Shown here: in pieces, positions 10,376 to 20,540 of the stretch
Layout: every line of letters starts with the position of its first letter
Numbering within the stretch: position 1 is the stretch's first letter
Origin: Lichenostomus cassidix
Taxonomy: Eukaryota; Chordata; Aves; Passeriformes; Meliphagidae
Assembly: GCA_008360975.2 (NCBI GenBank)
Contig: CM039210.1
Coordinates: forward strand, 18,003,007-18,067,006
Direction: 5' to 3'
Length of the DNA stretch: 64,000 nt
Translations under genes and position numbers: made by a program
The notes under the pieces: model-generated
Told to the model about the DNA's origin: nothing
What the model saw: the letters and a program-made list of their open reading frames with translations, nothing else
The model's database searches: none

Positions 10376-10737
10376 TGACATAACGATGAGAGGGAACTCA
10401 CGGCAGTCTCAATATGAGATATAGAGTAAGCTCCATTTTATTTCACCAAACGAGAAACTTATATACTGTTACAGATGATACTAATTATATTTACACACAT
10501 ATTCGCTGTTTGTTCTCACATAATCAGGGTTCTCTCCTGCATTCTTTGTTAATCACAAATTCACTCCCGTACATTCCTTACACAGCTGCATCTTCTTGAA
10601 ATCTTCTCACAGAACATTCTCAGGGAAACAAGCTACTGTAATTTGTTAGGATTTTAACTGAGGCCTGAGTATGCTGAGGCCCTACTCAGGTGTATTCAGT
10701 TAGCATAAGTTTTCCTGGAAAACTGCGTTTTCCAACA
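10376..10737 (-). mobile_element. Solo alpha LTR, 6-bp TSD GGGCAA
   Basis: The 362-bp element reads TGACATAACGATGAGAGG at its left end and TTTTCCAACA at its right. It is the reverse complement of the alpha LTR of 18849-19222. The perfect TSD GGGCAA lies at 10370-10375 and 10738-10743. The tttattt of the poly(A) signal (minus strand) lies near 10438. It interrupts D env; no internal alpha sequence remains, so LTR-LTR recombination is inferred. Confidence 0.92.
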
Positions 10738-10743
10738 GGGCAA

Positions 10744-11170
10744 CTATTGCTGGAGGACCGTTAGGCCCAGGAAGCAAGCTGTATAATGAAAGTAGTGAGA
10801 CAAATAACAAAGGGGATAAAAAAGTTAGCTCATGTATTGTCTAAAAATGGAAAGTTTGGGAATGGGACACATTTACCTGGTGGACTATGGGCTAAACAAA
10901 TGTTCTTTTTCCTCTTATGTGTTAGAGCAACTTTAATTTTTTTTCCCATGTGTGGTCCCTTGCTTAGTGAAGCTGATTCAGTATGTGATCAAAGGGATGC
11001 AAGTAGTAGCCATGCCTACTGATCCAAAAATGGCTACAAAAGGACAAAAAAAATCATGTCACTACAAATGAACACAAAACCAAAAAAAAAAAAGACCCAA
11101 GAACAAATAATCCAGTCAAGAACTAATGTTTGTAAAGGCAATTATTGAGAAAATAAAAAGGGGAGGGAAT
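10744..11170 (+). pseudogene. env: D-family env TM tail
   Basis: Env resumes after the TSD. A frame 10786-11022 shows a linker (KGIKKLAHVLSKNG), then a hydrophobic anchor (FFFLLCVRATLIFFPMC) and a tail. Stops break it. A run of A at about 11081 and a purine-rich tract (aaaaaggggagggaat) end at 11170, just before the 3' LTR, as expected for a polypurine tract. The immunosuppressive-domain and C-x-CC part seen in the G1 copies is missing here. Confidence 0.6.
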
Positions 11171-11634
11171 TGAAAGGAATAAGGGAGTGTCTTTACAAAG
11201 GAAAGGCTGGTAAGATAAGACCTGCGTCTGCTGGTAAGATAAGACAAATACTGAGAGAGAGAGAAGAAACAATGGGAAGGATTTCCATAGGAATTTCCCT
11301 AATTTGACTTACCCCAGACTCTGTTAATAAACAAGAACAGAGACATAAGAAAAAGAAGAAAGGAGGAATGTGTATTAAGAGGGTCTCCATTAGTGGGAAT
11401 GTGTATTGGACGTTCCAGGAAGTCTGTACCTCTTGAATACTGCAGCCAATGGGGAAAGAGACAGGGAACTGTGGCCGAGAATTAGGATAAAAGAGGCTGC
11501 GTCCTCTATCAATTTGAGAGACCCCATGGGAAATGCCCATGACCTCTTCCTTTATTAATGAATAAAGTTACAGGACTCCTCTGTCTACTTTTTGGACATA
11601 AAGCTCTGGCGTTTGTGGATTCATTTTCCTGACA
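11171..11634 (+). mobile_element. D-family 3' LTR
   Basis: The 464-bp LTR begins TGAAAGGAATAAGGG and ends TTTCCTGACA. A GATAAGA motif occurs twice near 11214-11242. The poly(A) signal aataaa lies near 11560. Related copies lie at about 15851-16250 (minus), 32790-33264 (minus) and about 45198-45611 (plus). It closes the plus-strand D provirus. Confidence 0.85.
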
Positions 11635-12180
11635 TACTACAACATTGTACACAACCATATTCCATCGAGATTTATTTCTGTTATCCTTCTTTAAAGCCAG
11701 TATCATAGACTGTTTAGGCTCTCTTGGTAACAAACTACATTTCTTCTGTAAATCTAACTTATTTTTCAATTCAAAGAACAAATATGCTCACAAATATCAG
11801 CTACACACACGCAGGAGTCCCAAAGGGATACTTATTAGCACACGCAGAAAAACAGCATACACACAAAAAATTCAACAGTTGTACAACACATATTTCAACA
11901 CTCAACTAATTACTTTTATCTCACGGGCATCTCCTCATGGATTTATATGCCGGAAAAATACAAATTACTACAGGTAATTCGTGCACACACACAGACACAC
12001 AAACAAACCTCACAGCAGCTGCAAGATCCACTGCAGGTATCAGACCTGCTTTTCCCAAAGGCACCAGGGGCCAACTCACCCCTAGGCCACAGAACCCACT
12101 GCAGGTATCTGACCTGGTTTGCCACGGTATGGGGGAACCACACTTCCCTAAAAGCAGCTTATTCCTTGAATAAAGATCTT
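11635..12180 (-). other. D-family leader/MA-region remnant
   Basis: No credible frame. The stretch is homologous to 31921-32350, which lies between leader and gag in the minus-strand D provirus there. Shared words include the agtcccaaag..gata stretch and cactgcaggtatcagacctg. The cactgcaggtat word occurs twice here, about 80 bp apart. In this copy the block lies downstream of the protease-like part (minus orientation), so the order is rearranged relative to the 31-33 kb copy. Confidence 0.5.
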
Positions 12181-13040
12181 GTTGACAACTCCCTCCCTCA
12201 GGAATAAAATTCAAAGTAAATCAAGAGCCCTCTGTGTCTACTAGGAAACACGTCTCGATCTAGGCCCACCTTAAAAGTTATCAAGGGCTCCTGTGTGGTA
12301 GGTCCCTGGTATAATGGGAGCCCCTGACATCCCAAACAATTAATTTCTGCTAATCACTGGACTTCGTCCTCCTGAGGATCCAGCCGTTTTTGTGGACATG
12401 CCTTTTTCCAGTGTCCCTCTGCCCTGCAGATAGCACATTGGTTCCTTCCCAACTGCTACTTCAGTCGGCTCTCCCCAGCCAAGGAGGCAATGCCTTTGCC
12501 ACGTCCTGGTGCCCAGCCTAGACCCCTCTGTCCCGGGGCCCCGCAGTTTATTCCTCTGGGGCTGTAATAACTTTGGCATTACATTTGCCTTTGCCTTTTC
12601 TTCATCCCTTAACACATACACTTGCTCTATCTTTCTAACCAGTTCATTCAGGGGCTTATTCTGCACTTCCTCTTGCCCCCACTCTCTGTACTGCCTGTGG
12701 GTGCTCATTCTTGCACATTTCAAAATCATTCCAGTGACTCAAACAAAATCCTTAACAGACAATCCTAATCCTTCCACGTACAATTCGCATTTTCCAGATA
12801 TTCTTTCTGCCTTGTCCAAACGCAGCCCCCCCTTCAGTGCTCCCCATGGGACCAACCAGCAGCACCACAGGTGGCCAGGGTGCCCTGCAGCCTCATGGAA
12901 GCCTGGGGGGCCACTGCTGCCCTTGCCCCAGGGGGTGGCAGGATCAGGGACTGCCCGGTGCTGAGCCCGCAGCTGTCTGTGGCAGGACATTCCCCCCCCC
13001 CATTGCAGTGTGCTAGCAGGATTTAGGGTATACATATCAT
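12181..13040 (-). pseudogene. gag: D-family gag capsid/NC and protease start
   Basis: On the minus strand the frame 12340-12729 carries the capsid C-terminal helix (NKPLNELVRKIEQVYVL) and a wrecked zinc knuckle (CYLQGRGTLEKG where a Cys-His box is expected). Upstream at 12739-13035 is a further capsid/p12-like piece. Below 12340 the frame passes into the region homologous to the protease (compare 31300-31460). Class I gag of the D family; non-functional. Confidence 0.65.
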
Positions 13041-13073
13041 TGGTCCTGCACTCTCCCCTGCCCCCCTTCTGTA

Positions 13074-13545
13074 TATGGTTTATGTTCTAGAAATCTCTCC
13101 CTAGCTCTATGTATTATTGGTTTCCTGAGTCTGTTCCCTCCTCTGCTGTAAACCTATTGGTTGTAACTCCTTTTCCCCTCCCCTCTGGCTTTCCCTGGTT
13201 GGCTCTTCGGAGCTAACCACTCCCCTTTTCCCTTCCCATTTAACTCTCTGCAGCCCTTTGTTCTGCGTTCGCAATCTCTGGTTCCTTGCCCCTTCACCAC
13301 CCCTTGCTCTCTGTCCCTCTTCCTCTCCCTTTGCCCTGTGCCTGTGGACCCTAATAAACTCCCTTGGAACCACAGACTGCGATCCAACACTTCTTTGTTT
13401 GCCGCGCCTCTACGACGACTCGTAACCCGCAGCGCCACCGCCTGCCGCAGTGCCACATGTGCCCCCGGCGTGTCTCAGTCCCGGAAGGCCCCCCCTCTGT
13501 GCGGCGTGGGGTGGCCATCCGCGAAACACGAGGCTGCAATGCCGA
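13074..13545 (+). mobile_element. Solo LTR, unassigned family
   Basis: The left edge is probably TGTATATGG near 13074. CCAAT-like boxes (tattggtt at about 13108 and 13154) precede a pyrimidine-rich U3/R. The poly(A) signal aataaa lies near 13352, followed by a GC-rich U5. The right edge lies among gaggctgca and a run of C near 13540-13555 and is uncertain. The layout resembles the 6859-7483 LTR. No TSD was proved. Confidence 0.55.
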
Positions 13546-13599
13546 ACCCCCCCCCTTCTCTCTCTCCCTGCTAGGTCGCAGAAGATGGATGGCTCAGAT

Positions 13600-14215
13600 T
13601 TGGTTGACAGTCTATCTGATGGATCCCAAAAGTCTAAAAAAAACACTACCCTGTGGAATGTAGAGAGAATGTGAAAAATTTTTAGTGACCCACTCAGCAT
13701 ATTCTTATCCTATAAAAGCTCATGAAATTTCAGAAAAGGTAGAAGCTTTTCTACATGGTTACTGAAGCGTGAGGGAAAACTTCTCCCCAGAGTCTGGACA
13801 CAGCTCTGTGGTAACTTCTTGCAAGATTGAGAGCAAACTCTAATGTATCCCAGCACCAAAATTGGATTTTGGTAAGATCATTGGTTTCCTAAATTGTATT
13901 ATTCTGGCTAACTTATAGGTACCTTTCTTAACTTGCATTTTTAACTATTTTTATAGTTCAAGCAAGCATTTACCCGATAATTGCATTTTAGCTATTATAG
14001 TTTTGCAATTATGCATTTATTGTGTGTGTATGTATGTCAATCTGTTCTATGTTTGTATGTTTGTTATTTTCTGTGTCTAATAAATGGTATTTTACATCAT
14101 ATTAGACTAATCGGCCAAATATCAAAGATCCTTGCGAACGGGACCGAGTCTTGGGGTGCTAGCTATCCTGACAATTACTGCTTGTCACCAGAAGCCTGGC
14201 AAATTGCAGAAACCT
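13600..14215 (+). mobile_element. LTR, family E, plus orientation
   Basis: Matched, inverted, to 14470-15020 and to the split copy at 16385-17460. Shared blocks are gtgaaaaatttttagtgac, ccaaaattggattttggtaag and the 3' region with taataaatgg and a tcttggggtgctagc-like end. The left edge is approximate. It forms one arm of a large imperfect inverted repeat with the next element. Confidence 0.6.
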
Positions 14216-14469
14216 CATAAGGCTCCTGTCTCTCATGCAAGACACTGTCCCACTGCCCCGGCCTGGCCCCTCACCTCCCCACAGGCCCCCAGTCCATGCT
14301 CCCGGCCCCGGACCTCTGCACCCAATCCTGCCATTCCTTGCATTAACCATATTTCTCTGTATTCCCTGTTGCCAAGACCGCTTCTTGACTCCCCTTGTTA
14401 TCCCCTGTCACGAGAGGAGACAGAGGGTGGATAGATTTTACCAGTTGCCTAGGCCTATGACAACTAGTG

Positions 14470-15020
14470 ACCAAACCTATTCAGAGTGACCAGCACCCCA
14501 AAACCCAGTCTCACTCACAAGTCCCTATAAAGACAGCCGATTTATGTCTAATGTAAAATAGATTATTGTTTGTTAGACACGGGTGAGAACGGAGCAAAGA
14601 ACTAGACAATTTTTTTACTACACAATACATGAAAAGCTATTCATAGCTAAACAAACATATATATATGTTGCCCAAAATAGGGAGATTAAAACAATATAGC
14701 ACTAAAAAGAAAAAGGTACCTATTAATATTATTATGGCTAGCAAAGAATACAATTTAGGAAACCAATTATCTTACCAAATCCAATTTTGGAGCTGGGATG
14801 CATTAGAATCCTCCCTCAATCCCGCGAGAAGTTACCACAGAGCTTGTGCCCAAGCTCAGGGGAGAAGACTTTATTTCACACTCCAACGTCCATGTAGAAA
14901 AGCTTTTACTTTTGCTGAGATTTCATAGTGTTTTGATAGGAAAAAGAGTGTGGATTTGCGGTCACTTAAAAATTTTTCACATTCTATCAGTGTCTCACCT
15001 TGGACCTCCAGGTGCCACTG
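14470..15020 (-). mobile_element. LTR, family E, minus orientation
   Basis: It begins (plus strand) near gtgaccagcaccccaaaacccagtctc and ends near aaaaatttttcacattctatc. It is the reverse complement, imperfectly, of 13600-14215. The 250 bp between the arms is GC-rich and resembles D gag (cacctccccacaggc also occurs near 31866). Two independent E insertions in a D gag region, or one inverted duplication, are both possible. Confidence 0.6.
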
Positions 15021-15163
15021 CTAGATAGCCCAGATTAAGCAATCAACCTAATCTGAGCCATCCATCTCCGGCCACCGATCAGGGAGAGAGAGAAGGGGGA
15101 GGGGAGGGGGGAGCGTCCTGCCACACCCCCCCCAGGCAAGGATTGTGGAGACCCCTTCTCGAC
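15021..15163 (-). other. D-family leader remnant
   Basis: Contains gagagagaagggggaggggagg and ggattgtggagaccccttctcgac. The second phrase also occurs, with changes, at about 32361-32390, where it belongs to the leader downstream of the D LTR. It is interrupted at 15164 by a solo LTR. Confidence 0.5.
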
Positions 15164-15460
15164 TGTCACTGTTGTACCTGGAACAAAGTAATCTGAGCTC
15201 ACACCAGTGAAGCGGCAAGAGAGAGCGTTTATTATGGTAAAATGCTTTTTATATATGGCAAGAACAGAACAGTGATTGGACAGTGGTCACCCACCCCCCA
15301 GGGTGATTGGCTGAGGTGCTACAATACCCAATTCCAAACACACTGTGTTCATACACCAAAACAGATCAGGAAAAACAGGTGGTGTTCAGCCTTTATCTTA
15401 TGTTTCTCATACTTTGCATGAGAAAGGAGAATTTCTCAAGAAAGGCCCTGTGCAGCCACA
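15164..15460 (-). mobile_element. Solo LTR related to family B, 6-bp TSD CTCGAC
   Basis: The 297-bp element starts TGTCACTGTTGTACC and ends GTGCAGCCACA on the plus strand. The perfect TSD CTCGAC lies at 15158-15163 and 15461-15466. Its ends match the B LTR pattern (TGTCGCTGTTGAGC ... GCTAGCCACA) but the middle differs, so it is a subfamily. The tttatt of its poly(A) signal (minus) lies near 15227. Confidence 0.85.
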
Positions 15461-15850
15461 CTCGACTTTCCCTTACTGTCCCCCTTGGGCGTCCATGTCC
15501 TTATATTCTTGGGATCATCATCCCTTGTGCTGGGGCCCCTTCCCAGCTTTACCTTTGCAACAACCTTCTCATCATGGGTTCCCTGTTTTACCTGTGCTAC
15601 TCTCCATGGGTGCTCTCCCAGGATTACTCCCCAAAGTTCCCATTGTACTCACCGATGAGATTTTCAGTGGTCCTTCCCTGTGGACTCTTCACAGACCCCC
15701 CTGGTCTGCCACTCGTCTGTCTCCTGGACAGTTGTGGGAACCCAATCAATTGCCTGGTGTCGGCCACCAGCAAGGGGGGCTGATCACTGAAACTGGGTGA
15801 GGTGTGCCTTCACCTCTGCTTGCTCAGGCTGCCCCCAGACGGTGGAAGGA
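15461..15850 (-). other. D-family leader continued
   Basis: Matches 32388-32760 along most of its length (for example cttccctgtggactcttcac). No gag start is visible. The primer-binding site and U5 of the adjoining LTR are deleted here, unlike in the 32.8 kb copy. Confidence 0.6.
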
Positions 15851-16250
15851 GTCCTGTAACTTTATTAATGAATAAAGGGAGAGGCCATGGGCATTTCCCA
15901 TGGGGTCTCTCAAACTGATAGAGGATGCAACCTCTTTTTATCCTAATTCCCGGCTGCAAGTTCCCTCTCTCTTTCCCTATTGGCTGAGGTACTCAAGAGG
16001 TACAGACTTCCTGAAATGCCTACTGCAGACTCCCGTAATATACACCTCCCCTAATGGAGACCCCCTTAATACACATTCCCCCTTTCTTCTTTTTCTTACG
16101 TCTCTGTTCTTGTAGTTCATTAACAGAGTCTGGGGTAAGTCAAATTAGGGAAATTCCTATGGAAATCCTTCCCATTGTTTCTTCTCTCTCTCAGTATTTG
16201 TCTTATCTTACCAGCCTTTCCTTTGTAAAGACACTCCCTCATTCCTTTCA
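15851..16250 (-). mobile_element. D-family LTR, U5-truncated, antisense
   Basis: Reads cctgtaactttattaatgaataaaggga at its left and ends CATTCCTTTCA at 16250. This matches 32820-33264. The first 40-50 bp of the LTR (U5) are missing at the left. With the adjoining leader it is the 5' end of a minus-strand D provirus. Confidence 0.75.
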
Positions 16251-16384
16251 GGAAAGAGTCCAAAAATGGGGAAAAAAAGACCAAAAAGGGGAAAAAGATC
16301 CTAAATTGTGAGAAAGGGATGTCATGCATGGGAGACAGGAGTTTTATGAGTTCCTGCTGTTTGCCCAGGCTTCTAGCAACAGGC

Positions 16385-17460
16385 AATAACTTTTATTAGG
16401 GTGGCTAGCACCCCAAGACTCAGTCTCGTTCGCAATGTTCTTTGATAACGGCCGATTAGTTTCATTTGATATAAATTACCATTTATTAGACACAGGAAAT
16501 GACGGACATAAAAACTTAGGACAAATTTACACAGCAATAGCATAATTGCAAAACTATGGATAGCTGACACTGCAATCATGGAATAAAATGATTGCAAAAC
16601 TACGCATAGCTAAATTGCAATTTATGGACAGGTACCTATTCTTATTAACAGCTAGCAAATATAATATAACTTAGGAACCAAATGTATCTTACCAGCCGAT
16701 TGGTGGTTGTCTCGGATTGGAGACAAATTTCTCTAGGTGGAGAGCTCTCCGAACAAACGCCTTCCCTGTACAAAAAAAGCCAAGGGCTCTGGCACCCCTT
16801 TCCCCCACTCACAACAGAATCTTTTAAATGAAAGTGAAAAAAAACTATTTAACAGAACATGCAGAGTGCCCTGCAAGGCATGGGGGAAGGGGAAAACAGG
16901 GGAAAAGGAGTTATTAAACCTGAGTAAACAGCTGGTGAACTTTAGTGTCCTTTTCCTCAGACGTAGTTTCCCCTCTCCGGAGGCCCCCAGGGGCTGGGCG
17001 AAGTTTCTTCAGTAGCTCCCTGGAGGATTCTCATCTGCCGTCCTCCGGGGCTCCTTGGGTTTTCCGGGCGAGAAAGCAAATCAGGGAAAAGGGTCCAAAA
17101 AGAAAGATGATGAAGAGGCACCCCCAGGGAAAAACTTGCAGCGTTGACAGCAGCCGCCAGCGAGTCCCAGGAGTGTCCTTTCCTCCGCCTCGCTCCCCCG
17201 CAGAGAGGCTTGGGGAAGAATTTTAAACAACCCGCTCTCCTCCCATTGGCTGAATGCAGTTAAAGCTACAGGACCACATTTTCTGAGCATACAAACAACG
17301 ATAGTGGAATACACAGGATTACCATCACCTCAGGACAGTGGTGAAATATACTTCAGAATCCTTTCACACAATTCCCAGGAAAGTAACCACAGAGTCTGTA
17401 TCCAGACTCTGGGAAGAAGCTCTTTACACATCTTCTGAGTGTGTGTAGGAAACCTCTACC
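16385..17460 (-). mobile_element. LTR family E, antisense, split by other sequence
   Basis: The left part (16385-16700) matches 14480-14790: acaggtacctatt, then gctagcaaa, then ccaa.tgtatcttacca. The right part (17340-17460) matches 14796-14890, around gaatcct and agttaccacagag. The middle, 16700-17335, is not E: it is GC-rich, with cccattggctgaatgcag and a ttttaaac box that would suit a minus-strand promoter. It is probably another LTR, but no TSD or clear ends were found. Confidence 0.5.
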
Positions 17461-17721
17461 TCTGGGATATTTTCATGAGAATTTACAGTTGCAAAAGCGT
17501 GCTTTTCAGTCACTATTAATTTCTTTTTTTCTCTTTTAACATCCTCTCTTTATGGATTCAAGGTTAGAGGTCTAAGGCCTTCAGGCGCCACGAGATAACC
17601 TCCTGCTGGGCTTCTGACCCCACCAGAGTTATCTGTGTTCTGCCACGAATCAGAAGGAGAGACGGGAGGGGGAGGATGTCCTGCCACAAGGGGTAATCAA
17701 TAGGTAACTCAAGTTAACTAT
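17461..17721. other. ERV-derived debris with C2 internal end
   Basis: Around 17600-17690 the sequence resembles the D leader (gagagacgggagggggaggatgtcctgcc). At about 17690-17721 is the phrase ggtaatcaataggtaactcaagttaac, whose inverse lies beside the C2 LTR at 49958-49995. It is therefore probably the internal sequence next to a C2 3' LTR. No ORF. Confidence 0.4.
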
Positions 17722-18074
17722 TGAGAGACAGAATATGTGAATTCTAAAACCTGGAAAAACAGGATTCCCTTAATCTTATAAAGATAAGAGGGACAAGAAT
17801 CCATTTGAAGCCAGCACAGAAACCGCTGAATCACCCCGTGAAGGACTACGCATGCCCCAGAGAGAAAGGTGAAAAGTGCATTGTGATGAAAACTAGTGGG
17901 ACCTTCATCCTGGAGGTGGTCTTTGGGGGGTCTCCCAAGACCACCAAGACACACAGTGCATGCGTGGATCACATGTAATGATACTAATGACTTCCGAGAA
18001 ATAATTTATATAACCACTCCCATTCTGGGGAATGTGATGAATATTTATGAATTTTACCTATATTGTGTTTTTGG
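17722..18074 (+). mobile_element. C2 LTR, left part (split by provirus B)
   Basis: Begins TGAGAGACAGAATATGTG. It has the C-family block acacagtgcatgcgtgg..cacatg..aatgatactaatgacttc. It is cut at 18074 and continues at 29097-29215, where the family end (cttggggcaaatca) is found. The 7-bp repeat TTTTTGG at 18068-18074 and 29090-29096 marks the insertion of B. Confidence 0.85.
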
Positions 18075-18331
18075 TGTCGCTGTTGAGCAGCTAGCAGAGT
18101 AATGAAAGCACCAGTTCTCAGTGGCAAGAAGGAATGACTTTTATTGTTTTGATTTCATCACATATATAGAGTTCTCAAAAGTCACCCAGATTGGTCAGTC
18201 AGAAGCCTTCCCCCAGGCCTGATTGGCCAGGCCTGCACTGTCCAAGTTCTGGGACACTGTTCCAACAACATCCAAACTTTATTTATAAAACACAAGAAGA
18301 ATTCTCGTGGGAAAAACCTGTGCTAGCCACA
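18075..18331 (-). mobile_element. Provirus B 3' LTR
   Basis: The 257-bp LTR reads, on the minus strand, TGTGGCTAGCACAGG ... GCTCAACAGCGACA. The poly(A) signal aataaa (minus) and a tatataag-like box lie in the middle. A polypurine tract (AAAAAGGGGGAG, minus strand) immediately precedes it at about 18332-18343. Confidence 0.9.
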
Positions 18332-18848
18332 GCTCCCCCTTTTTGTTTAAGAACAGAAGGCATTGCTTGTGAGCCCCAGTGGATCAGCATGAAGGATCCG
18401 TTTAATAATGGCCAGTTACCAAACAGAGCCTGGTTGAAACTCAAGGGGTCTGGCCAGAGGTGGCCAGCCACCGAACAGAACCCGAACCAGATGCTGATTA
18501 AGATGGTCAAAGAGGCCCCATGCAATACCCTTGATAAAGTATATATAAAAACTAAATCTACATATAAATCTGTAATTCAACAAAACATGCTTTCAAAGTC
18601 CTTGCTTTCTGACTCCATGAATGAGTTTCAGTCTCTGCTTGTGGATGGACCGGCTTCTTGGTCATCATCAGAAGGATCACTCAGTTGGTGTTCGGCATTC
18701 TGGTTGTCATTTTGAGGTTGCTGGTTCTGTCTCGGGAGCCGCAGGTCAGGGCAGACGCATTTTGTAGGCAGCCATCGTACCCCAGTATCTGTGGAGACGC
18801 AAGCATACCCTCGACCCCAAGCAATAAGCTCATATGGGCCTTCCCAGG
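18332..18848 (-). pseudogene. pol: Provirus B integrase C-terminal end and 3' untranslated part
   Basis: From 18842 downward the minus strand reads the integrase tail: WEGPYELIAWGRGYACV, then WLPTKCVCPDLRLPRQN and an acidic, Gln/Asn-rich end. Coding ends near 18640-18700. Below that is about 300 bp without an env-like frame, then the polypurine tract. The block was separated from the rest of integrase by the alpha insertion at 18849. Confidence 0.75.
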
Positions 18849-19222
18849 TGTTGGAAAACGCAGTTTTCCAGCAAAACTTATGCTAACTAAACAGGCCTGA
18901 GCAAAGCCTCAGCATAGTCAGGCCTCAGTAAAAATCCTAACAAGCTGTTATGAGAAACTAACACCTGGGAACCACAGCTGTGTTTCTGAGCTGTGGGAAG
19001 AATGTCATGAGAAAGAATAGGGAGTCAGAAGTGTTATGAGAAAAGGATAAGGGAGTCAACAGGAGGATCCCTGAATGTGTGAGAACAGACTGCAGATACG
19101 TGTGTAACTATAATTAGAAACATCTGTAACAGTATATAAGTTTCTCGTTTGGTGAAATAAAATGGAGCTTACTCTATATCTCATATTGAGACTGCCGTGA
19201 GTTCCCTCTCGTCGTTATGTCA
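18849..19222 (+). mobile_element. Alpha element 5' LTR
   Basis: Begins TGTTGGAAAACGCAG, with the near-palindromic aaaacgcagtttt, and ends TCGTTATGTCA. A tatataag box lies near 19133 and the poly(A) signal aataaa near 19158. The primer-binding site follows two bases later. Confidence 0.92.
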
Positions 19223-19224
19223 AA

Positions 19225-19242
19225 TGGTGACCCCAACGACCA
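19225..19242 (+). promoter_or_regulatory. Primer-binding site, tRNA-Trp-like
   Basis: TGGTGACCCCAACGACCA lies two bases after the LTR. The first ten bases agree with the tRNA-Trp primer-binding site used by avian sarcoma/leukosis viruses (TGGTGACCCCGACGTGAT); the rest has diverged. Older relatives at 34188-34205 and 36667-36684 match that site much better. Confidence 0.65.
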
Positions 19243-19506
19243 CGGACACTGGCGGCAGAGTTTTACGACCCTGCTTCTGAGAGCGGCGAGAACGGAGAGG
19301 CGCCGGAGCTGTGCAGCGACGGTGTGTCAAGATCTTCGCCCCGCAAGGGGGAGATCCGGCAGCACAGGCCGAATAGGACCAGCCTACCGTGGGGGCTACA
19401 CTTCTGTGAGCTGCACTGACCGTGGCGACCGCAGACTAACCAGAGACGCCCCAACGGAGCGCTCAGACGGCGCCGACTACGTAACTTTAAACCCAGCTGG
19501 TACGGA

Positions 19507-20007
19507 ATGGAGACAGAGGTAGCCCAATTGTTATTGTTATGCTTTTTAGAAAAGCACGGACTCAGTAAAGGTGGCCTATCACACTTAATGGGCCTGATGG
19601 TGGTAGGACAAGCTTATGGATTTTTTACAAATCCTATTACAGTATTCAGTGTGGGAGAGTGGTTGAATTATGGAGCTACTTTACTTTTGGACTGTGATAA
19701 AATTGCAAGAAAGCTTGGCAAACCATGGAGTAAAGTCGTAGCCTGCTTACAAAAACATGCCATGGAACGGGACCTTGCGTGGCTGACGGCACACGAGGTG
19801 ACAGCCGCAAAGAGCAGTGAGAAACCTGTAAGTTACTGTGCTGCTTTTGATATGCGGGGAACTTCGGCAGCCGCGCAGCTGGGGAAACCCCCCCCACCAG
19901 GGAGGGGGGGGAGAATAGTAGCTCTCCCTCGCTGCCAGCGCTACCAAGGGGAGGGCGCGCCGTGCCGCTGCCGGCAGCCGAGAATACAAAGTTACTCGAT
20001 TGGATGA
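19507..20007 (+). pseudogene. gag: Alpha gag, matrix-like domain
   Basis: METEVAQLLLLCFLEKHG starts a helical domain of about 100 residues, with a GFFTNPITVFSVGEW core and a KLGKPWSKVVACLQ helix. This is the pattern of a class II matrix domain. A close relative is at 33706-33963 (minus). After residue 105 the frame degenerates into Pro/Gly/Arg-rich sequence and stops at 20007; a run of C near 19890 is a likely frameshift site. No capsid with a major homology region follows. Confidence 0.75.
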
Positions 20008-20540
20008 AAAATCTTTTCCTGTCTCAATGTATCATGGAGTTTGGCAACTTTACAACGAAAAACATCTTAGCTGCTTTGTTTGAGAGAGTCACTGTTGAAT
20101 TTTTACCGGAACAACTGAATACGATGTTGGAGAGAGCTCAAATATCGCGGGTAAAGCAACAAAGTAACCAGAAATCATCCCAGTGTTATCGATGAGGCAG
20201 TGAAAAACACATACGAAAGAACTGTAACGAAAAAGTTTGGTGTTCCCGCTGCAACAGAGATACTCACAGCACAAAAGCTTGTAGAAAGAAAAAAGACAAA
20301 CAAAAAGTGACCAATGGCCGCGCAGCAGCAACGGCCCCTACCCTTCATCGCACGCCGCCTGAACACCACACAAAGAGACCTGTGGCGGAAGTTGCACCAG
20401 CCATGGTTTCCGGTCAAATGACAACTAGAGCAGAGGTCCCAGAGGGTGCCCCGGTAGGCGGAGCTGCGAGCCATCCACGCCTCCTTCACTGCCCCAACAG
20501 TGATGTCTATGGTGAAACTCTAAACTCTACTCCTCCCTAA
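19962..20540 (+). pseudogene. gag: Alpha gag, nucleocapsid-like part
   Basis: One frame runs from 19962 to the stop at 20538-20540 with a single internal TGA at 20193-20195. It contains two CX2CX4HX4C zinc knuckles. In the first (CYR-stop-GSEKHIRKNC) the second Cys codon has become TGA. The second (CSRCNRDTHSTKAC) is intact. A basic Lys stretch and a Pro/Thr-rich tail follow. It is in a different frame from the matrix ORF. Expected role: packaging RNA. Confidence 0.75.

Noticed and set aside
12509..12964. 151-codon plus-strand frame
   Set aside because: Antisense to D gag; the minus strand carries the recognisable capsid helix and degraded zinc knuckle.
15307..15800. Two overlapping frames of about 150 codons
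   Set aside because: They run across a solo LTR junction (15460) and antisense D leader; the hydrophobic look comes from the reverse complement.
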